Source: Acidimicrobiia bacterium (lineage in GTDB: Bacteria; Actinomycetota; Acidimicrobiia; Spongiisociales; ZC4RG35). From it: 50,565 nucleotides of DNA. The notes beneath the pieces are model-generated. The model saw nothing but the letters and a program-made list of their open reading frames with translations, did no database searches and had not been told where the DNA came from. A program made the translations under genes and the position numbers. Positions 36,621 to 46,527 of this stretch are shown in pieces (position 1 is the first letter of the stretch; each line of letters opens with the position of its first letter). Where the stretch lies: assembly GCA_025937235.1 (NCBI GenBank), contig JAICRU010000013.1:1-50565 (forward strand), given 5' to 3'.

Positions 36621-37184
36621 ATGATCTGTCAGGGGTGTCATCTCGTTGCGGGTAGCTTTCTCTGCGAGCGATGCCGCCGGGACCTGCGTCCTGCCCCGGA
36701 GCGCATCCTCCAGGGTGGGATTCGGGTCGTGGCCGCGTTCGAGCATGTCGGGGTGGCGCGAGATCTGGTGTTGGGGCTCAAGTACCGGGGGCTGACGTAT
36801 TTCGCCGACCTGGTGGTGGAGACAATCGCCCGCCGCGCCCTCGCCTTGCCGGTGGTCCCGGTCCCCCGGACCTGGTCTCGTCAGGTCCGCTACGGGATAG
36901 ATCCGGCACGTGAAATAGCCATTCGTCTGGCCAGGGCCCACGGAAGCCCGATGCTCGATCTCTTGTCACCCCCGTTCCACACCTCGAGGAGGGCGGGTGG
37001 CGACCATCACCGGCCTCCTCCGAGGTTTGGGATGAGAAGGCCTCCGGAAGGTCGGATCGTCCTGGTCGACGATGTGGTGACGACGGGAGCCACCATCGTT
37101 TCGGCCGCCTCGGTGCTCGGCCCGGGGAGAATCGCGCTTGTGATCGCGGCCAATTTGGCCGATACGGTGTCTAGTCAGCGATAA
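36621..37184 (+). CDS. ComF-family phosphoribosyltransferase-like protein
   Basis: This 187-residue protein has an N-terminal zinc-ribbon-like C3xxC6...C15xxC18 pattern and a type I phosphoribosyltransferase domain ending in the PRPP loop 'IVLVDDVVTTGATI' (about 145-158). ComF proteins are linked to DNA uptake in competent bacteria, but the family is also found in non-competent species, so a competence role is not implied. The start could be the GTG at 36618. The rest of the protein ('VPVVPVPRTWSRQVRYG') matches the ComF core. Stands alone between ahcY and the regulator gene. Confidence 0.85.
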   Translation: MICQGCHLVAGSFLCERCRRDLRPAPERILQGGIRVVAAFEHVGVARDLVLGLKYRGLTYFADLVVETIARRALALPVVPVPRTWSRQVRYGIDPAREIAIRLARAHGSPMLDLLSPPFHTSRRAGGDHHRPPPRFGMRRPPEGRIVLVDDVVTTGATIVSAASVLGPGRIALVIAANLADTVSSQR

Positions 37185-37235
37185 TCAGCGGGAGATCTCG
37201 ATGAAGTGTTGTCCGGGTGAGGGGGGCTTTTGCCA

Positions 37236-37886
37236 ATGGCGTCTGTAGTGATCGTGGACGACGCGGAGCTGTTCCGCGAGGCGCTGCGAGCCGCCTTCGT
37301 CCAAGAGGGGTTCGAGGTGAAGGCGGTGGCGGCCGACGCCATGAGAGCCATCGACATGGCTCGTGAGCATCAGCCGGACCTGGTGATGCTCGACCTGTTG
37401 ATGCCGGGCATGTCGGGGATAGAAGTGCTCGGTGCCATCCTCAAGGCGAGCCCCACCTGCCGTGTGGTTCTCCTCACTTCGAGCGAATCATCCAAGGATC
37501 TGCTCGCCGCGGTGAAAGCCGGTGCCTCCGGGTACCTGACCAAGGACACACCTTTGCCGCGGCTGGTGGCCGCCATGCAGGATGTGCTGGCCGGGGGGGC
37601 CGCCGTGTCGCCGGCGATGGGCGGGAAGTTGTTCTCCGCGCTCCGGGACCTCCTGAGGCATCACGGAGAGGCGGTGGCACGAAGCCCGGAGCTGACGGGG
37701 AGAGAGCTCGAGATCCTGGCCTACGTGGGTGCGGGCAAGACATCCCGGGAGATCGCCTCCGAGCTCTACATCTCGGAGAACACGGTGCGAAACCACGTCC
37801 GGAACGTCCTGGACAAACTGGGGCTGAAGTCGCGGTTCGAGGCGGTCAACTGGGCCCAGAGGGAGGGGCTCATCGAGGTTCGATGA
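37236..37886 (+). CDS. Orphan NarL/FixJ-type response regulator
   Basis: This 216-residue two-domain regulator has a receiver with acidic D8/D9, phospho-acceptor D53 in 'MLDLLMPGMSG', T81 and K103. A LuxR-type helix-turn-helix ('LTGRELEILAYVGAGKTSREIASELYISENTVRNHVRNVL' pattern) sits at about 153-205. All key receiver residues are present, so it can be phosphorylated. No histidine kinase is adjacent. ATG 37236 is chosen with a GAGGGGGG ribosome binding site about 9 nt upstream; a TTG two codons earlier is less likely. It precedes secA by 94 bp in the same direction. Confidence 0.9.
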   Translation: MASVVIVDDAELFREALRAAFVQEGFEVKAVAADAMRAIDMAREHQPDLVMLDLLMPGMSGIEVLGAILKASPTCRVVLLTSSESSKDLLAAVKAGASGYLTKDTPLPRLVAAMQDVLAGGAAVSPAMGGKLFSALRDLLRHHGEAVARSPELTGRELEILAYVGAGKTSREIASELYISENTVRNHVRNVLDKLGLKSRFEAVNWAQREGLIEVR

Positions 37887-37965
37887 GCTTGTTTCACGTC
37901 TTCGTGTAACGCGGCAGGTCGGCTTCCTGACAGGTAGGACCCAGGACGTACAACGCCCGATTCAA

Positions 37966-37971
37966 TAGAAT
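37966..37971 (+). promoter_or_regulatory. -10 box TAGAAT for secA
   Basis: TAGAAT ends 9 nt before ATG 37981. AGGACG, a partial -35 match, lies 17 nt upstream. No Shine-Dalgarno sequence is visible between box and start. Confidence 0.6.
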
Positions 37972-37980
37972 CGGTCTCTC

Positions 37981-40587
<2,607 letters not shown>

Positions 40588-40617
40588 CCGCTCGACGACG
40601 TCCTACGTCCTGAGCCC

Positions 40618-40623
40618 TACTGT
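40618..40623 (+). promoter_or_regulatory. -10 box TACTGT for prfB
   Basis: TACTGT ends 6 nt before ATG 40630, and a partial -35 ACGACG stands 17 nt upstream. No Shine-Dalgarno sequence. Confidence 0.5.
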
Positions 40624-40629
40624 CTGGGC

Positions 40630-41763
40630 ATGACCCTCGAGATCACAGACCCGAAGGCAACCCTGGCCGAGCTGAGGCAAAGGCTGGTCGAGGCGCGCGG
40701 GTTCCTCGATCTCGATACCAAGGAAAAGGAGCTCGCCGAGCTGCGGGACCGGGCCTCGGCGCCCGACCTCTGGGACGATCAAGACCAGGCCCGAACCGTC
40801 AGTCAGCGTCTCGCCCGCTACGAAGGTCTCTTCGACATGGTCGGGTCGCTGAGCTCGAAGATCGATGATGCAGAGGTCTTGCTCGAGCTGGCGGACGAGG
40901 CCGGTGACGAGATTGCCCGCAAGGAAGCGCTCGACGAGCTCGGCGAGGTGTCTGGTCAGCTCGATGCCCTCGAGCTCGAATCCCTGTATTTCGACGAGTA
41001 CGACGACTCCGACGCCATCCTCAGCGTGCATGCCGGGGCCGGGGGAGTGGATGCCCAGGACTGGGCGGAGATGCTGGCCCGGATGTACCAGCGTTTTCTG
41101 ACCGACGCCGGGTTCAGCTACACCGTCGAAGAGGTGACCGAAGGGGAGGAGGCCGGGATCAAGTCGGCGACCTTCACCGTGAAGGGGGACCGGGCCTACG
41201 GGACCCTGGAATCGGAGAGGGGGGTGCATCGTCTGGTCCGCATCAGCCCATTCGACTCGAACGCCCGCCGTCACACCTCTTTCGCCGGCGTAGTCGTCGT
41301 CCCCGACCTCGGTGACCAGGCCAAGGTCGAGATCGACGAGGACGATCTTCGCATCGACACCTATCGGTCCCAGGGCGCCGGGGGACAGCACGTGAACACG
41401 ACCGACTCGGCGGTGCGGATCACCCATCTCCCCACCGGGATCGTGGTCCAGTGCCAGAACGAGCGGTCCCAGCTGCAGAACAAGGCTCGGGCCATGGCGA
41501 TCCTCCAGTCCCGGCTCGCCGAACGTGCCCGGCTGGAGCGCCAGGCCCAGCTCCAGGAGCTCAGAGGTGATCAGGGCGAGGCCGCCTGGGGGCGTCAGAT
41601 CCGGTCCTACGTGCTCCAGCCGTATCAGATGGCGAAGGACCTCCGCACCGACTACGAGGTGGGCAACGTCCAGGGCGTGCTCGATGGCGACCTCATGGGA
41701 TTCGTCGAGGCATATCTCCGTTGGCGGCGGGCTGAACACGAGGCATCCGCTGATTCCGCGTAG
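40630..41763 (+). CDS. prfB: Peptide chain release factor 2
   Basis: This 377-residue factor releases nascent chains at UGA and UAA. It has the RF2 tripeptide SPF at 206-208 and the catalytic GGQ at 251-253 ('GAGGQHVNTTDSAVRI'). The N-terminal coiled domain is intact and in one frame ('GFLDLDTKEKEL'), so there is no programmed +1 frameshift like that of E. coli prfB. The open frame is continuous from an ATG with a -10 box 6 nt upstream. It shares the secA-to-smpB neighbourhood found in mycobacteria. Confidence 0.96.
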   Translation: MTLEITDPKATLAELRQRLVEARGFLDLDTKEKELAELRDRASAPDLWDDQDQARTVSQRLARYEGLFDMVGSLSSKIDDAEVLLELADEAGDEIARKEALDELGEVSGQLDALELESLYFDEYDDSDAILSVHAGAGGVDAQDWAEMLARMYQRFLTDAGFSYTVEEVTEGEEAGIKSATFTVKGDRAYGTLESERGVHRLVRISPFDSNARRHTSFAGVVVVPDLGDQAKVEIDEDDLRIDTYRSQGAGGQHVNTTDSAVRITHLPTGIVVQCQNERSQLQNKARAMAILQSRLAERARLERQAQLQELRGDQGEAAWGRQIRSYVLQPYQMAKDLRTDYEVGNVQGVLDGDLMGFVEAYLRWRRAEHEASADSA

Positions 41764-41764
41764 C

Positions 41765-41779
41765 AACGGCCAAGCCGTT
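41765..41779 (+). terminator. Small hairpin between prfB and ftsE
   Basis: AACGGC-CAA-GCCGTT forms a 6-bp stem with a 3-nt loop right after the prfB stop. There is no T-run; it may only attenuate or process the transcript. Confidence 0.3.
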
Positions 41780-41835
41780 AGCGTCCCCGGGTCCGCAGGT
41801 CTTCGCGTCGAGGCTGCGACACTTCTCCTGTTCCC

Positions 41836-42525
41836 ATGATCCGGCTCGAGCACGTAACCAAGGTCTACGAGGGCGGCAGCGTCGCCGCTCGTGACGTCTC
41901 ACTCGACATACAAAAGGGCGAGTTCGTGTTCCTCGTCGGGCCCTCCGGATCGGGTAAATCGACTCTGATCCGGCTCATGCTGAGGGACGAGGGGGTGACC
42001 CGGGGCAAGATCTGGGTGGCCGGCAAGGACATCACCACCCTGCCCAAGTGGAAGATCCCCTATCTGAGACGTTCGGTGGGAACCGTCTTCCAGGATTACA
42101 AGCTGTTGCCCAACAAGACGGTGGCAGAGAACGTTTCATTCGCCTTGGAGGTCTTGGGCCGGCCCCGCTCGGTGATTGGCCCGCAAGTGGAACAGGTCCT
42201 CGATCTGGTCGGCCTGGCCGACATGGCCGGCCGGTATCCGCGTCAGCTCTCCGGCGGGGAGCAGCAAAGGGTCTCGGTGGCCCGTGCGTTCGTCAACCGG
42301 CCGCCGATAATGCTCGCCGACGAGCCGACCGGGAACCTCGACCCCAAGACTTCGGTCGGGATCATGAAGCTGCTCGATCGCATCAATCGGACCGGCACCA
42401 CGATCGTGATGGCAACTCACGACTTCGCCATCGTCGACGCCATGCAACGCCGGGTCGTCGCGTTGGAGAAGGGCGTTGTGACCAGGGACGAGCATTCCGG
42501 GCGCTACGAGCAGGATCAGGGATGA
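41836..42525 (+). CDS. ftsE: Cell division ATP-binding protein FtsE
   Basis: This 229-residue ABC ATPase partners FtsX to control peptidoglycan hydrolases at division. Walker A is 'GPSGSGKST' (35-43), signature 'LSGGEQQRVSVARA' near 137, Walker B 'PIMLADEPTGNLD', and the switch His lies in 'IVMATHDF'. ATG 41836 has no obvious ribosome binding site or close -10 box. The stop overlaps ftsX as ATGA. Confidence 0.96.
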   Translation: MIRLEHVTKVYEGGSVAARDVSLDIQKGEFVFLVGPSGSGKSTLIRLMLRDEGVTRGKIWVAGKDITTLPKWKIPYLRRSVGTVFQDYKLLPNKTVAENVSFALEVLGRPRSVIGPQVEQVLDLVGLADMAGRYPRQLSGGEQQRVSVARAFVNRPPIMLADEPTGNLDPKTSVGIMKLLDRINRTGTTIVMATHDFAIVDAMQRRVVALEKGVVTRDEHSGRYEQDQG

Positions 42526-43448
42526 GCCGTTTCTTCTTCCTGCTGCGCGAGGCCTTCGTCAACCTGAAGCGAAACTTCCTCGTCGTGGCCGGGGCGGTCC
42601 TGGCCGTCTTCATCTCGCTGAGCTTGGCCTTTGGTGCTCTGGTCGTGAACGAGATCCTCCGTCTCAACACCCTCGCCTGGCAGGAGGGCGTGCATGTCAT
42701 CGCCTTCCTCAGGGACGAGGGCTCGGGCGGGGTCCCCCCGGGCGCCCATCAGGCATTGCTCGATGAGGTGTTCACGTGGGAGGAGGTCAACGATGCCTTC
42801 TACGTCGACAAGGCCCAAGCCTGGGTCGAGTATCAGGAGATCTTCGCAGGCCAGGAGGAGCTGCTCGAGATCGATCCCACCATTCTCCCGGCTTCGATAC
42901 GGATCGAACTGGTCGCCATCGAGCTCCATCAATCGGTCAAGTTCAAGTTGGAGCAACAGCAGCAGGTCGTCCTCAACGTGTCAACCGCCGCCGAGCAGAT
43001 CGAACAGCTGCAGAACCTGTCCAACGTATTGAACGTGCTCGGGATCGGCATGGCCGTTGTTCTCGGCGTTTCCGCCGTGGTCCTGATCGCCAACACGATC
43101 CGACTGGCTATCTACGCACGGCGTGACGAGGTGGAGATCATGAAGCTGGTCGGGGCCTCCAACTGGTACATCAGGATCCCGTTCCTGCTGGAGGGTCTCA
43201 TCGAGGGGGTGGTCGGGGCGGCATTGGCCGTCTTCACCGTCTGGTTGGGTGCCACCAGGCTGGCCCGGGCCAGCGAGGGGTTCGCCCTCTTCCGGCTGGA
43301 CGTGAGCAACCAGTTCTTCCTCAGATGGGGCCTCCTCTTCATCATCTTCGGGGCGGCTGCGGGCGTGATCGGTTCCCTGCTCGGCCTGAGCCGTTATCTG
43401 CGTGAGGCCGACGGGACCGGGGAAGACATCCCGACTGGAGTCGCCTGA
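42522..43448 (+). CDS. ftsX: Cell division permease-like protein FtsX
   Basis: This 308-residue protein has a cytoplasmic N terminus, a first membrane helix (about 20-43), a large extracytoplasmic loop (about 45-170) that contacts hydrolase activators, and three further helices (about 180-300) with the FtsX core 'RRDEVEIMKLVGASNWYIRIPFLLEG'. Starts as ATGA with ftsE and ends as TGATG with smpB, so all three are co-translated. The Gln/Glu-rich stretch near 140-165 may be a coiled coil. Confidence 0.95.
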   Translation: MSRFFFLLREAFVNLKRNFLVVAGAVLAVFISLSLAFGALVVNEILRLNTLAWQEGVHVIAFLRDEGSGGVPPGAHQALLDEVFTWEEVNDAFYVDKAQAWVEYQEIFAGQEELLEIDPTILPASIRIELVAIELHQSVKFKLEQQQQVVLNVSTAAEQIEQLQNLSNVLNVLGIGMAVVLGVSAVVLIANTIRLAIYARRDEVEIMKLVGASNWYIRIPFLLEGLIEGVVGAALAVFTVWLGATRLARASEGFALFRLDVSNQFFLRWGLLFIIFGAAAGVIGSLLGLSRYLREADGTGEDIPTGVA

Positions 43449-43933
43449 TGGCTCGCTCGGTCGGCACCGAGCGCATCAAGGTCGTCTCCAGCAACCGGCG
43501 GGCCAGACGCAACTACACGGTGGTCGAGACGGTCGAGGCCGGGCTCGCTCTCGTAGGGTCCGAGGTCAAGTCACTACGCGAAGGCCGTCTCGACCTGAAG
43601 GACTCCTATGCCCTGATCAAAGGTGGTGAGGCCTACCTGGTCGGTGCCTACATCGCTCCGTACGAGTTCGCCAGGGAGGGCGGTCACGAGCCGGAGAGGG
43701 AGAGGAAGCTGCTCCTCCATCGTCGCGAGATCGATCGTATCGGGGGCCAGCTCGCCGAGAAGGGGCTGACCCTTGTGCCTCTACAGGTCTACTTCAAGGA
43801 CGGGAAGGCCAAGGTGGAGCTTGGACTAGCGAAGGGCAAGACCTCCTATGACAAGCGTGAGACCATCAAAGAACGCGACCACCAGCGGGAGATGGAAAGG
43901 GCCGTGTCGCAGGCGAGACGGCGGTCTACGTGA
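43448..43933 (+). CDS. smpB: SsrA-binding protein SmpB
   Basis: This 161-residue RNA-binding protein is needed for tmRNA function in ribosome rescue. It has 'NRRARRNYTVVETVEAGLALVGSEVKSLREG', 'YLVGAYIAPYEFA', 'ERKLLLHRREIDRI', and 'LVPLQVYFKDGKAKVELGLAKGK'. The C-terminal tail ends with basic residues that enter the mRNA channel. Its tmRNA partner gene starts 73 bp downstream. It overlaps ftsX by one base (TGATG). Confidence 0.96.
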   Translation: MARSVGTERIKVVSSNRRARRNYTVVETVEAGLALVGSEVKSLREGRLDLKDSYALIKGGEAYLVGAYIAPYEFAREGGHEPERERKLLLHRREIDRIGGQLAEKGLTLVPLQVYFKDGKAKVELGLAKGKTSYDKRETIKERDHQREMERAVSQARRRST

Positions 43934-43965
43934 TGCCCACAGGTCGAACGAACAGCCACCCGATC

Positions 43966-43992
43966 GGGACAACGGCGGCCGACGACTAGAAT
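43966..43992 (+). promoter_or_regulatory. Promoter of ssrA: GGGACA-N15-TAGAAT
   Basis: TAGAAT (43987-43992) ends 14 nt before the mature 5' end of tmRNA. A partial -35 lies 15 nt upstream. A short 5' precursor would be removed by RNase P. Confidence 0.55.
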
Positions 43993-44006
43993 CGGGGATT
44001 GCCCAT

Positions 44007-44354
44007 GGGGGTGAAACGGTTTCGACGTCGAGTGTTGAGGCGTCGGAAGCGAGCCGGGGTCTCCGGGGCCCCGTCAACAAACCGGAACAACCAATAAGTG
44101 CCGAAGACAACTTCGCACTGGCTGCCTAAATAAGCGGCCCGTCCGCCCGACCGAGTCCCGCACGGTCGGGGTCGGGCGTCGCACAGCGGGATGCCCCCCA
44201 CGGGGCTCCGGGACCGTGGGGTCAAGCCAACTCCGGATAGGCGCAGGGAAACTCGTCGTCAGAGTTCCTGTGTCCGAACGCTCGCTGACGACTGCGCTCG
44301 GAGATGCCGGCGCTGACGGCTCGACGGACCGGGGTTCGACTCCCCGCACCTCCA
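44007..44354 (+). ncRNA. ssrA: Transfer-messenger RNA
   Basis: This roughly 348-nt RNA has the hallmark 5' end GGGGGTGAAACGGTTTCGAC. It pairs with the 3' end CACCTCC to make the acceptor stem, preceded by a T-arm with GGGGTTCGACTCCCC. The internal tag reading frame at 44073-44129 reads VNKPEQPISAEDNFALAA then TAA, ending in the ALAA degradation signal; the exact resume codon (GTC assumed) is uncertain. CCA is not encoded (ACTA follows), so it must be added after transcription. The smpB gene is directly upstream. It rescues stalled ribosomes together with SmpB. Confidence 0.95.
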
Positions 44355-44360
44355 CTACGA

Positions 44361-44383
44361 CGACCGCACCAATGGTGCGGTCG
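44361..44383. terminator. Hairpin after ssrA
   Basis: CGACCGCACC-AAT-GGTGCGGTCG makes a perfect 10-bp stem with a 3-nt loop, 6 nt after the tmRNA. It lies between convergent ssrA and cutA and can serve both; no long T-run follows. Confidence 0.7.
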
Positions 44384-44387
44384 TGGT

Positions 44388-44711
44388 CTAGTTGGGGGGT
44401 CCGATGCTCTCGTCGATCCAGGCCAGGTAAGGCCGGGTCGCCGCTTCGATGTCGATCATGAGCACCGGGGGAACCTGATAGGAATGGTTCTCCTTCACCT
44501 GAGTCGCGATCGACTCGAACCTGTCGGCCCGTGTCTTGGCGATCAGGAGCCATTCGGAATCCTCCACCACATCGCCATCCCAGACGTAGATGCTTCTGAT
44601 GGGAACCATCTGGACTCCGGCTGCGAGTGAGCCCTCGACCAGTGATCGGGCGATCAGCGTGGCCTCGTCCCGGTCCCCGCACGTGATCAGAACCAGCGAG
44701 TGCTCGCCCAT
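44388..44711 (-). CDS. cutA: CutA-type divalent ion tolerance protein
   Basis: This 107-residue protein matches the small trimeric CutA family: 'SLVLITCGDRDEATLIARSLVEGSLAAGVQMVP', 'SIYVWDGDVVEDSEWLLIAKT', 'ENHSYQVPPVLMIDI', and 'YLAWIDES'. CutA was tied to copper tolerance in E. coli, but its function elsewhere is unsettled. It is 16 nt downstream of, and in the same direction as, the GyrI-like gene, so they probably share a transcript. Confidence 0.9.
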   Translation of the reverse strand: MGEHSLVLITCGDRDEATLIARSLVEGSLAAGVQMVPIRSIYVWDGDVVEDSEWLLIAKTRADRFESIATQVKENHSYQVPPVLMIDIEAATRPYLAWIDESIGPPN

Positions 44712-44727
44712 CGGCGGTGACGCTACA

Positions 44728-45201
44728 TCAGCGGTAGGGCTGGATGATTTCCGTCTTCCACGTGCTGGGGTCGGGTTCGGCCACAGGGTCGCTGTGGTAC
44801 ACCTCCCAGGCCAGGCCTACCGGATCGTGACCGTGGTCTGCGATCCACGTGGCGATCGCGTCGTATGCGGGGCGCATCTGATCGTACGGGCCGATGTGGG
44901 TCACTACCGCGGCGTTCCCGCCGGGGAGAGACGACACCTCGACGTCGCTGTCTCCCGGTAGGACACCCGGCTCGTCAGAGATGGGGAAGCCGGCTTCGAC
45001 CTCGAACTCGTGTGTGACCTCATCGAGCAAGCGATGGATGGCGAAAGGCATCCCGGCATAATCGAGACCGTGTCTTTCGACGTATTCGGCGACACCGCCA
45101 TAGGCGTGTCCCAAGAACTCCGGCATCTTCCCGACCCTCAGCTTCGCTCTCATCACGAGGGTGGGCTGTCCCTCCAGAAGACGAGTGGAGACCTGATACA
45201 T
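44728..45201 (-). CDS. GyrI-like / AraC effector-binding domain protein
   Basis: This 157-residue single-domain protein has the SOUL/GyrI-like fold pattern: 'GMPFAIHRLLDE', 'LPGGNAAVVTHIGPYDQMRPAYDAIATWIADHG', and 'WEVYHSDP...STWKTEIIQPYR'. Such domains bind small or drug-like ligands, either alone or behind an AraC-type regulator; here there is no DNA-binding part. It has a textbook AAAGGAGGT ribosome binding site 5 nt before the ATG, in contrast to the leaderless genes around it. Followed by cutA, and divergent from an F420-dependent-type oxidoreductase gene. Confidence 0.85.
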   Translation of the reverse strand: MYQVSTRLLEGQPTLVMRAKLRVGKMPEFLGHAYGGVAEYVERHGLDYAGMPFAIHRLLDEVTHEFEVEAGFPISDEPGVLPGDSDVEVSSLPGGNAAVVTHIGPYDQMRPAYDAIATWIADHGHDPVGLAWEVYHSDPVAEPDPSTWKTEIIQPYR

Positions 45202-45280
45202 GCGTACCTCCTTTCACACCGACGTTGCGCCATTTGCCCATCGTCTTGTAGGGCCGGAGGTCATCAATGTCCTCGTTGCC

Positions 45281-45286
45281 TATCTT
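45281..45286 (+). promoter_or_regulatory. -10 box TATCTT for the DDN-type gene
   Basis: TATCTT ends 6 nt before the GTG at 45293. It supports that start over the upstream ATG 45200, which collides with the divergent GyrI-like gene, though it was also used to choose that start. Confidence 0.45.
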
Positions 45287-45292
45287 TCCCTC

Positions 45293-45817
45293 GTGGGGCT
45301 CGCCGCTGAACTCGGCTATGGAAAGCCGGCACCGGGCCCGATGCGCCGGTGGGTCATCTCGGTCGCATCGACACCTCTCGTGTCCCGGATCAACGCCGCG
45401 ATCCTGCCCCCGATCGACCGTTTGACGTTACGTCTGACCGGCGGGAGATCGACGGTCACCTCTCTGATGACCGGGCTCCCGGTGCTCTGGCTGACCACCA
45501 CCGGCGCCCGGTCCGGACTGGCACGCACCGTTCCACTACTCGGGTTTCCAGTCGGCGACGGCATCGGATTGATCGGGACCCGCTTCGGGCACCGCGCCAC
45601 ACCGGGATGGGTGCACAATCTCGAGGCGTCGGAGGACGCCTCTCTATCGCATCTGGGGATTGAAGTGCAGGTCCGGGCCCGGCCTGCCGGAAACGATGAG
45701 GTCGAGGAGGTGTGGAACAAGGCAACCGCGGTTTACCCGGGTTACGCCAAGTACACCGAGCGAGCGCCGCATCGGCGCATCCGGGTGTTCGTCCTCGAAG
45801 CGCCCGGATCCGATTGA
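45293..45817 (+). CDS. Deazaflavin (F420)-dependent nitroreductase-like protein (DDN family)
   Basis: This protein of about 174 residues has 'LPVLWLTTTGARSGLARTVPLLGF', 'GFPVGDGIGLIGTRFG', 'PGWVHNLEASEDASL', and 'YPGYAKYTERAPHRRIRVFVLE', typical of the split-beta-barrel DDN family that uses reduced F420 to reduce nitro compounds or quinones. Starts at GTG 45293; ATG 45200 and ATG 45341 are alternatives. The cofDE genes elsewhere in the window show that the cell makes F420, so this is a likely user of it. No substrate can be named. Confidence 0.8.
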   Translation: MGLAAELGYGKPAPGPMRRWVISVASTPLVSRINAAILPPIDRLTLRLTGGRSTVTSLMTGLPVLWLTTTGARSGLARTVPLLGFPVGDGIGLIGTRFGHRATPGWVHNLEASEDASLSHLGIEVQVRARPAGNDEVEEVWNKATAVYPGYAKYTERAPHRRIRVFVLEAPGSD

Positions 45818-45834
45818 TGACTCCGCTCTGCGGG

Positions 45835-45840
45835 TAGGGT
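45835..45840 (+). promoter_or_regulatory. -10 box TAGGGT for the ferredoxin operon
   Basis: TAGGGT lies 35 nt before GTG 45876, giving a short leader that contains the GAGGTGA ribosome binding site. Confidence 0.35.
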
Positions 45841-45875
45841 CATGATGACGGTCTTTCGAGACGAGGTGAAATGAA

Positions 45876-46178
45876 GTGGCCGACAAGACCAAGCTGATGG
45901 TGTGGATCGATCAGGATCTCTGCACCGGCGATGGCATTTGTGAGGAGATAACCCCTGACGTCTTCGTCGGTCGTGACGACGGCCTCTGGGTGGTCAAGGA
46001 GGAGTCGAAACACTTCGGCCGCACCCTCGTCTTCGATGGCGAACAGGCGCCGGACGGTGCCCGTGGTGTGGCTCGGGTCCCCGATTCCCTGATCGAGGAC
46101 ACGATCGAGTCGGCCGAGGAATGCCCTGGTGAGTGCATAATGATCGAGCCGTACAACGAGGATGCGGTACATGCCTGA
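45876..46178 (+). CDS. Ferredoxin with a long central insertion
   Basis: This 100-residue ferredoxin has C16-x5-C22 near the N terminus and C83-P-G-E-C87 near the C terminus, the pattern of single [3Fe-4S] (or [4Fe-4S]) ferredoxins that serve P450s or oxidoreductases. Typical members have about 65 residues; here a stretch of about 30-35 residues (about 38-72) separates the two cluster halves. Start GTG with GAGGTGA upstream. Its last 8 nt overlap a small DNA-binding-like gene. Confidence 0.8.
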   Translation: MADKTKLMVWIDQDLCTGDGICEEITPDVFVGRDDGLWVVKEESKHFGRTLVFDGEQAPDGARGVARVPDSLIEDTIESAEECPGECIMIEPYNEDAVHA

Positions 46179-46500
46179 TCCGGCCAACGTCGGCGCCCGA
46201 CTCCGCCCCATCGAACGGGTCGTGATGCGACTCCACGACGAAGGGTGCTCGCTGGCGGACATCGGCAAGAAGGTGGGCAAGAAGCCGGGCACCGTGACCC
46301 GGATCATGCGGATGACCGGATACAAAGAGGATCTTCCCGATCAGGCCTCCAACAGCCACGCCCTCCGTCCGGTGGAGCGCGTGGTCCTCAGGCTGCGCGA
46401 CAGGGGCGAGACCTACAGCCAGATCGGTAACCGCCTCGCTCGCAGCGGTCGCCGCGTTCAGTTCATCGAGAGCTTGGCCGAGTTCAAGCAGAGCGACTGA
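46171..46500 (+). CDS. Small protein with two sigma-region-4-like helix-turn-helix repeats
   Basis: This 109-residue protein contains an internal duplication. Residues 11-45 ('LRPIERVVMRLHDEG...') and 65-99 ('LRPVERVVLRLRDRG...') align without gaps, with 15 identities in 35. Each repeat looks like region 4.2 of sigma-70 factors: an acidic/arginine-rich helix, then 'SLADIGKKVG' or 'TYSQIGNRLA', then a recognition-like helix. It therefore looks like a compact DNA-binding or RNA-polymerase-associated protein with a double HTH. ATG 46171 overlaps the ferredoxin stop by 8 nt (a MRY start at 46162 is less likely). I do not know a characterised homologue. Confidence 0.7.
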   Translation: MPDPANVGARLRPIERVVMRLHDEGCSLADIGKKVGKKPGTVTRIMRMTGYKEDLPDQASNSHALRPVERVVLRLRDRGETYSQIGNRLARSGRRVQFIESLAEFKQSD

Positions 46501-46515
46501 CCGAAAAAGGCCGGT

Positions 46516-46521
46516 TACCGT
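46516..46521 (+). promoter_or_regulatory. -10 box TACCGT for the lyase gene
   Basis: TACCGT ends 6 nt before GTG 46528, and a GCGACT partial -35 lies 17 nt upstream. No Shine-Dalgarno sequence. Confidence 0.5.
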
Positions 46522-46527
46522 CAGCAC

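Noticed and set aside
40630-40760. Programmed frameshift in prfB
   Set aside because: The open frame is continuous past the usual frameshift position; no CTTTGA-type site.
40603-41853. A 416-codon open frame antisense to prfB
   Set aside because: Shadow of prfB; His/Leu-rich sequence without motifs.
44073-44129. The short coding frame inside the tmRNA as a separate gene
   Set aside because: It is the tmRNA tag frame, ending in the ALAA signal and TAA.
45200-45292. ATG 45200 as start of the DDN-type protein
   Set aside because: It collides with the divergent GyrI-like start, and the 31 extra residues are not family-like; GTG 45293 has a -10 box 6 nt upstream.
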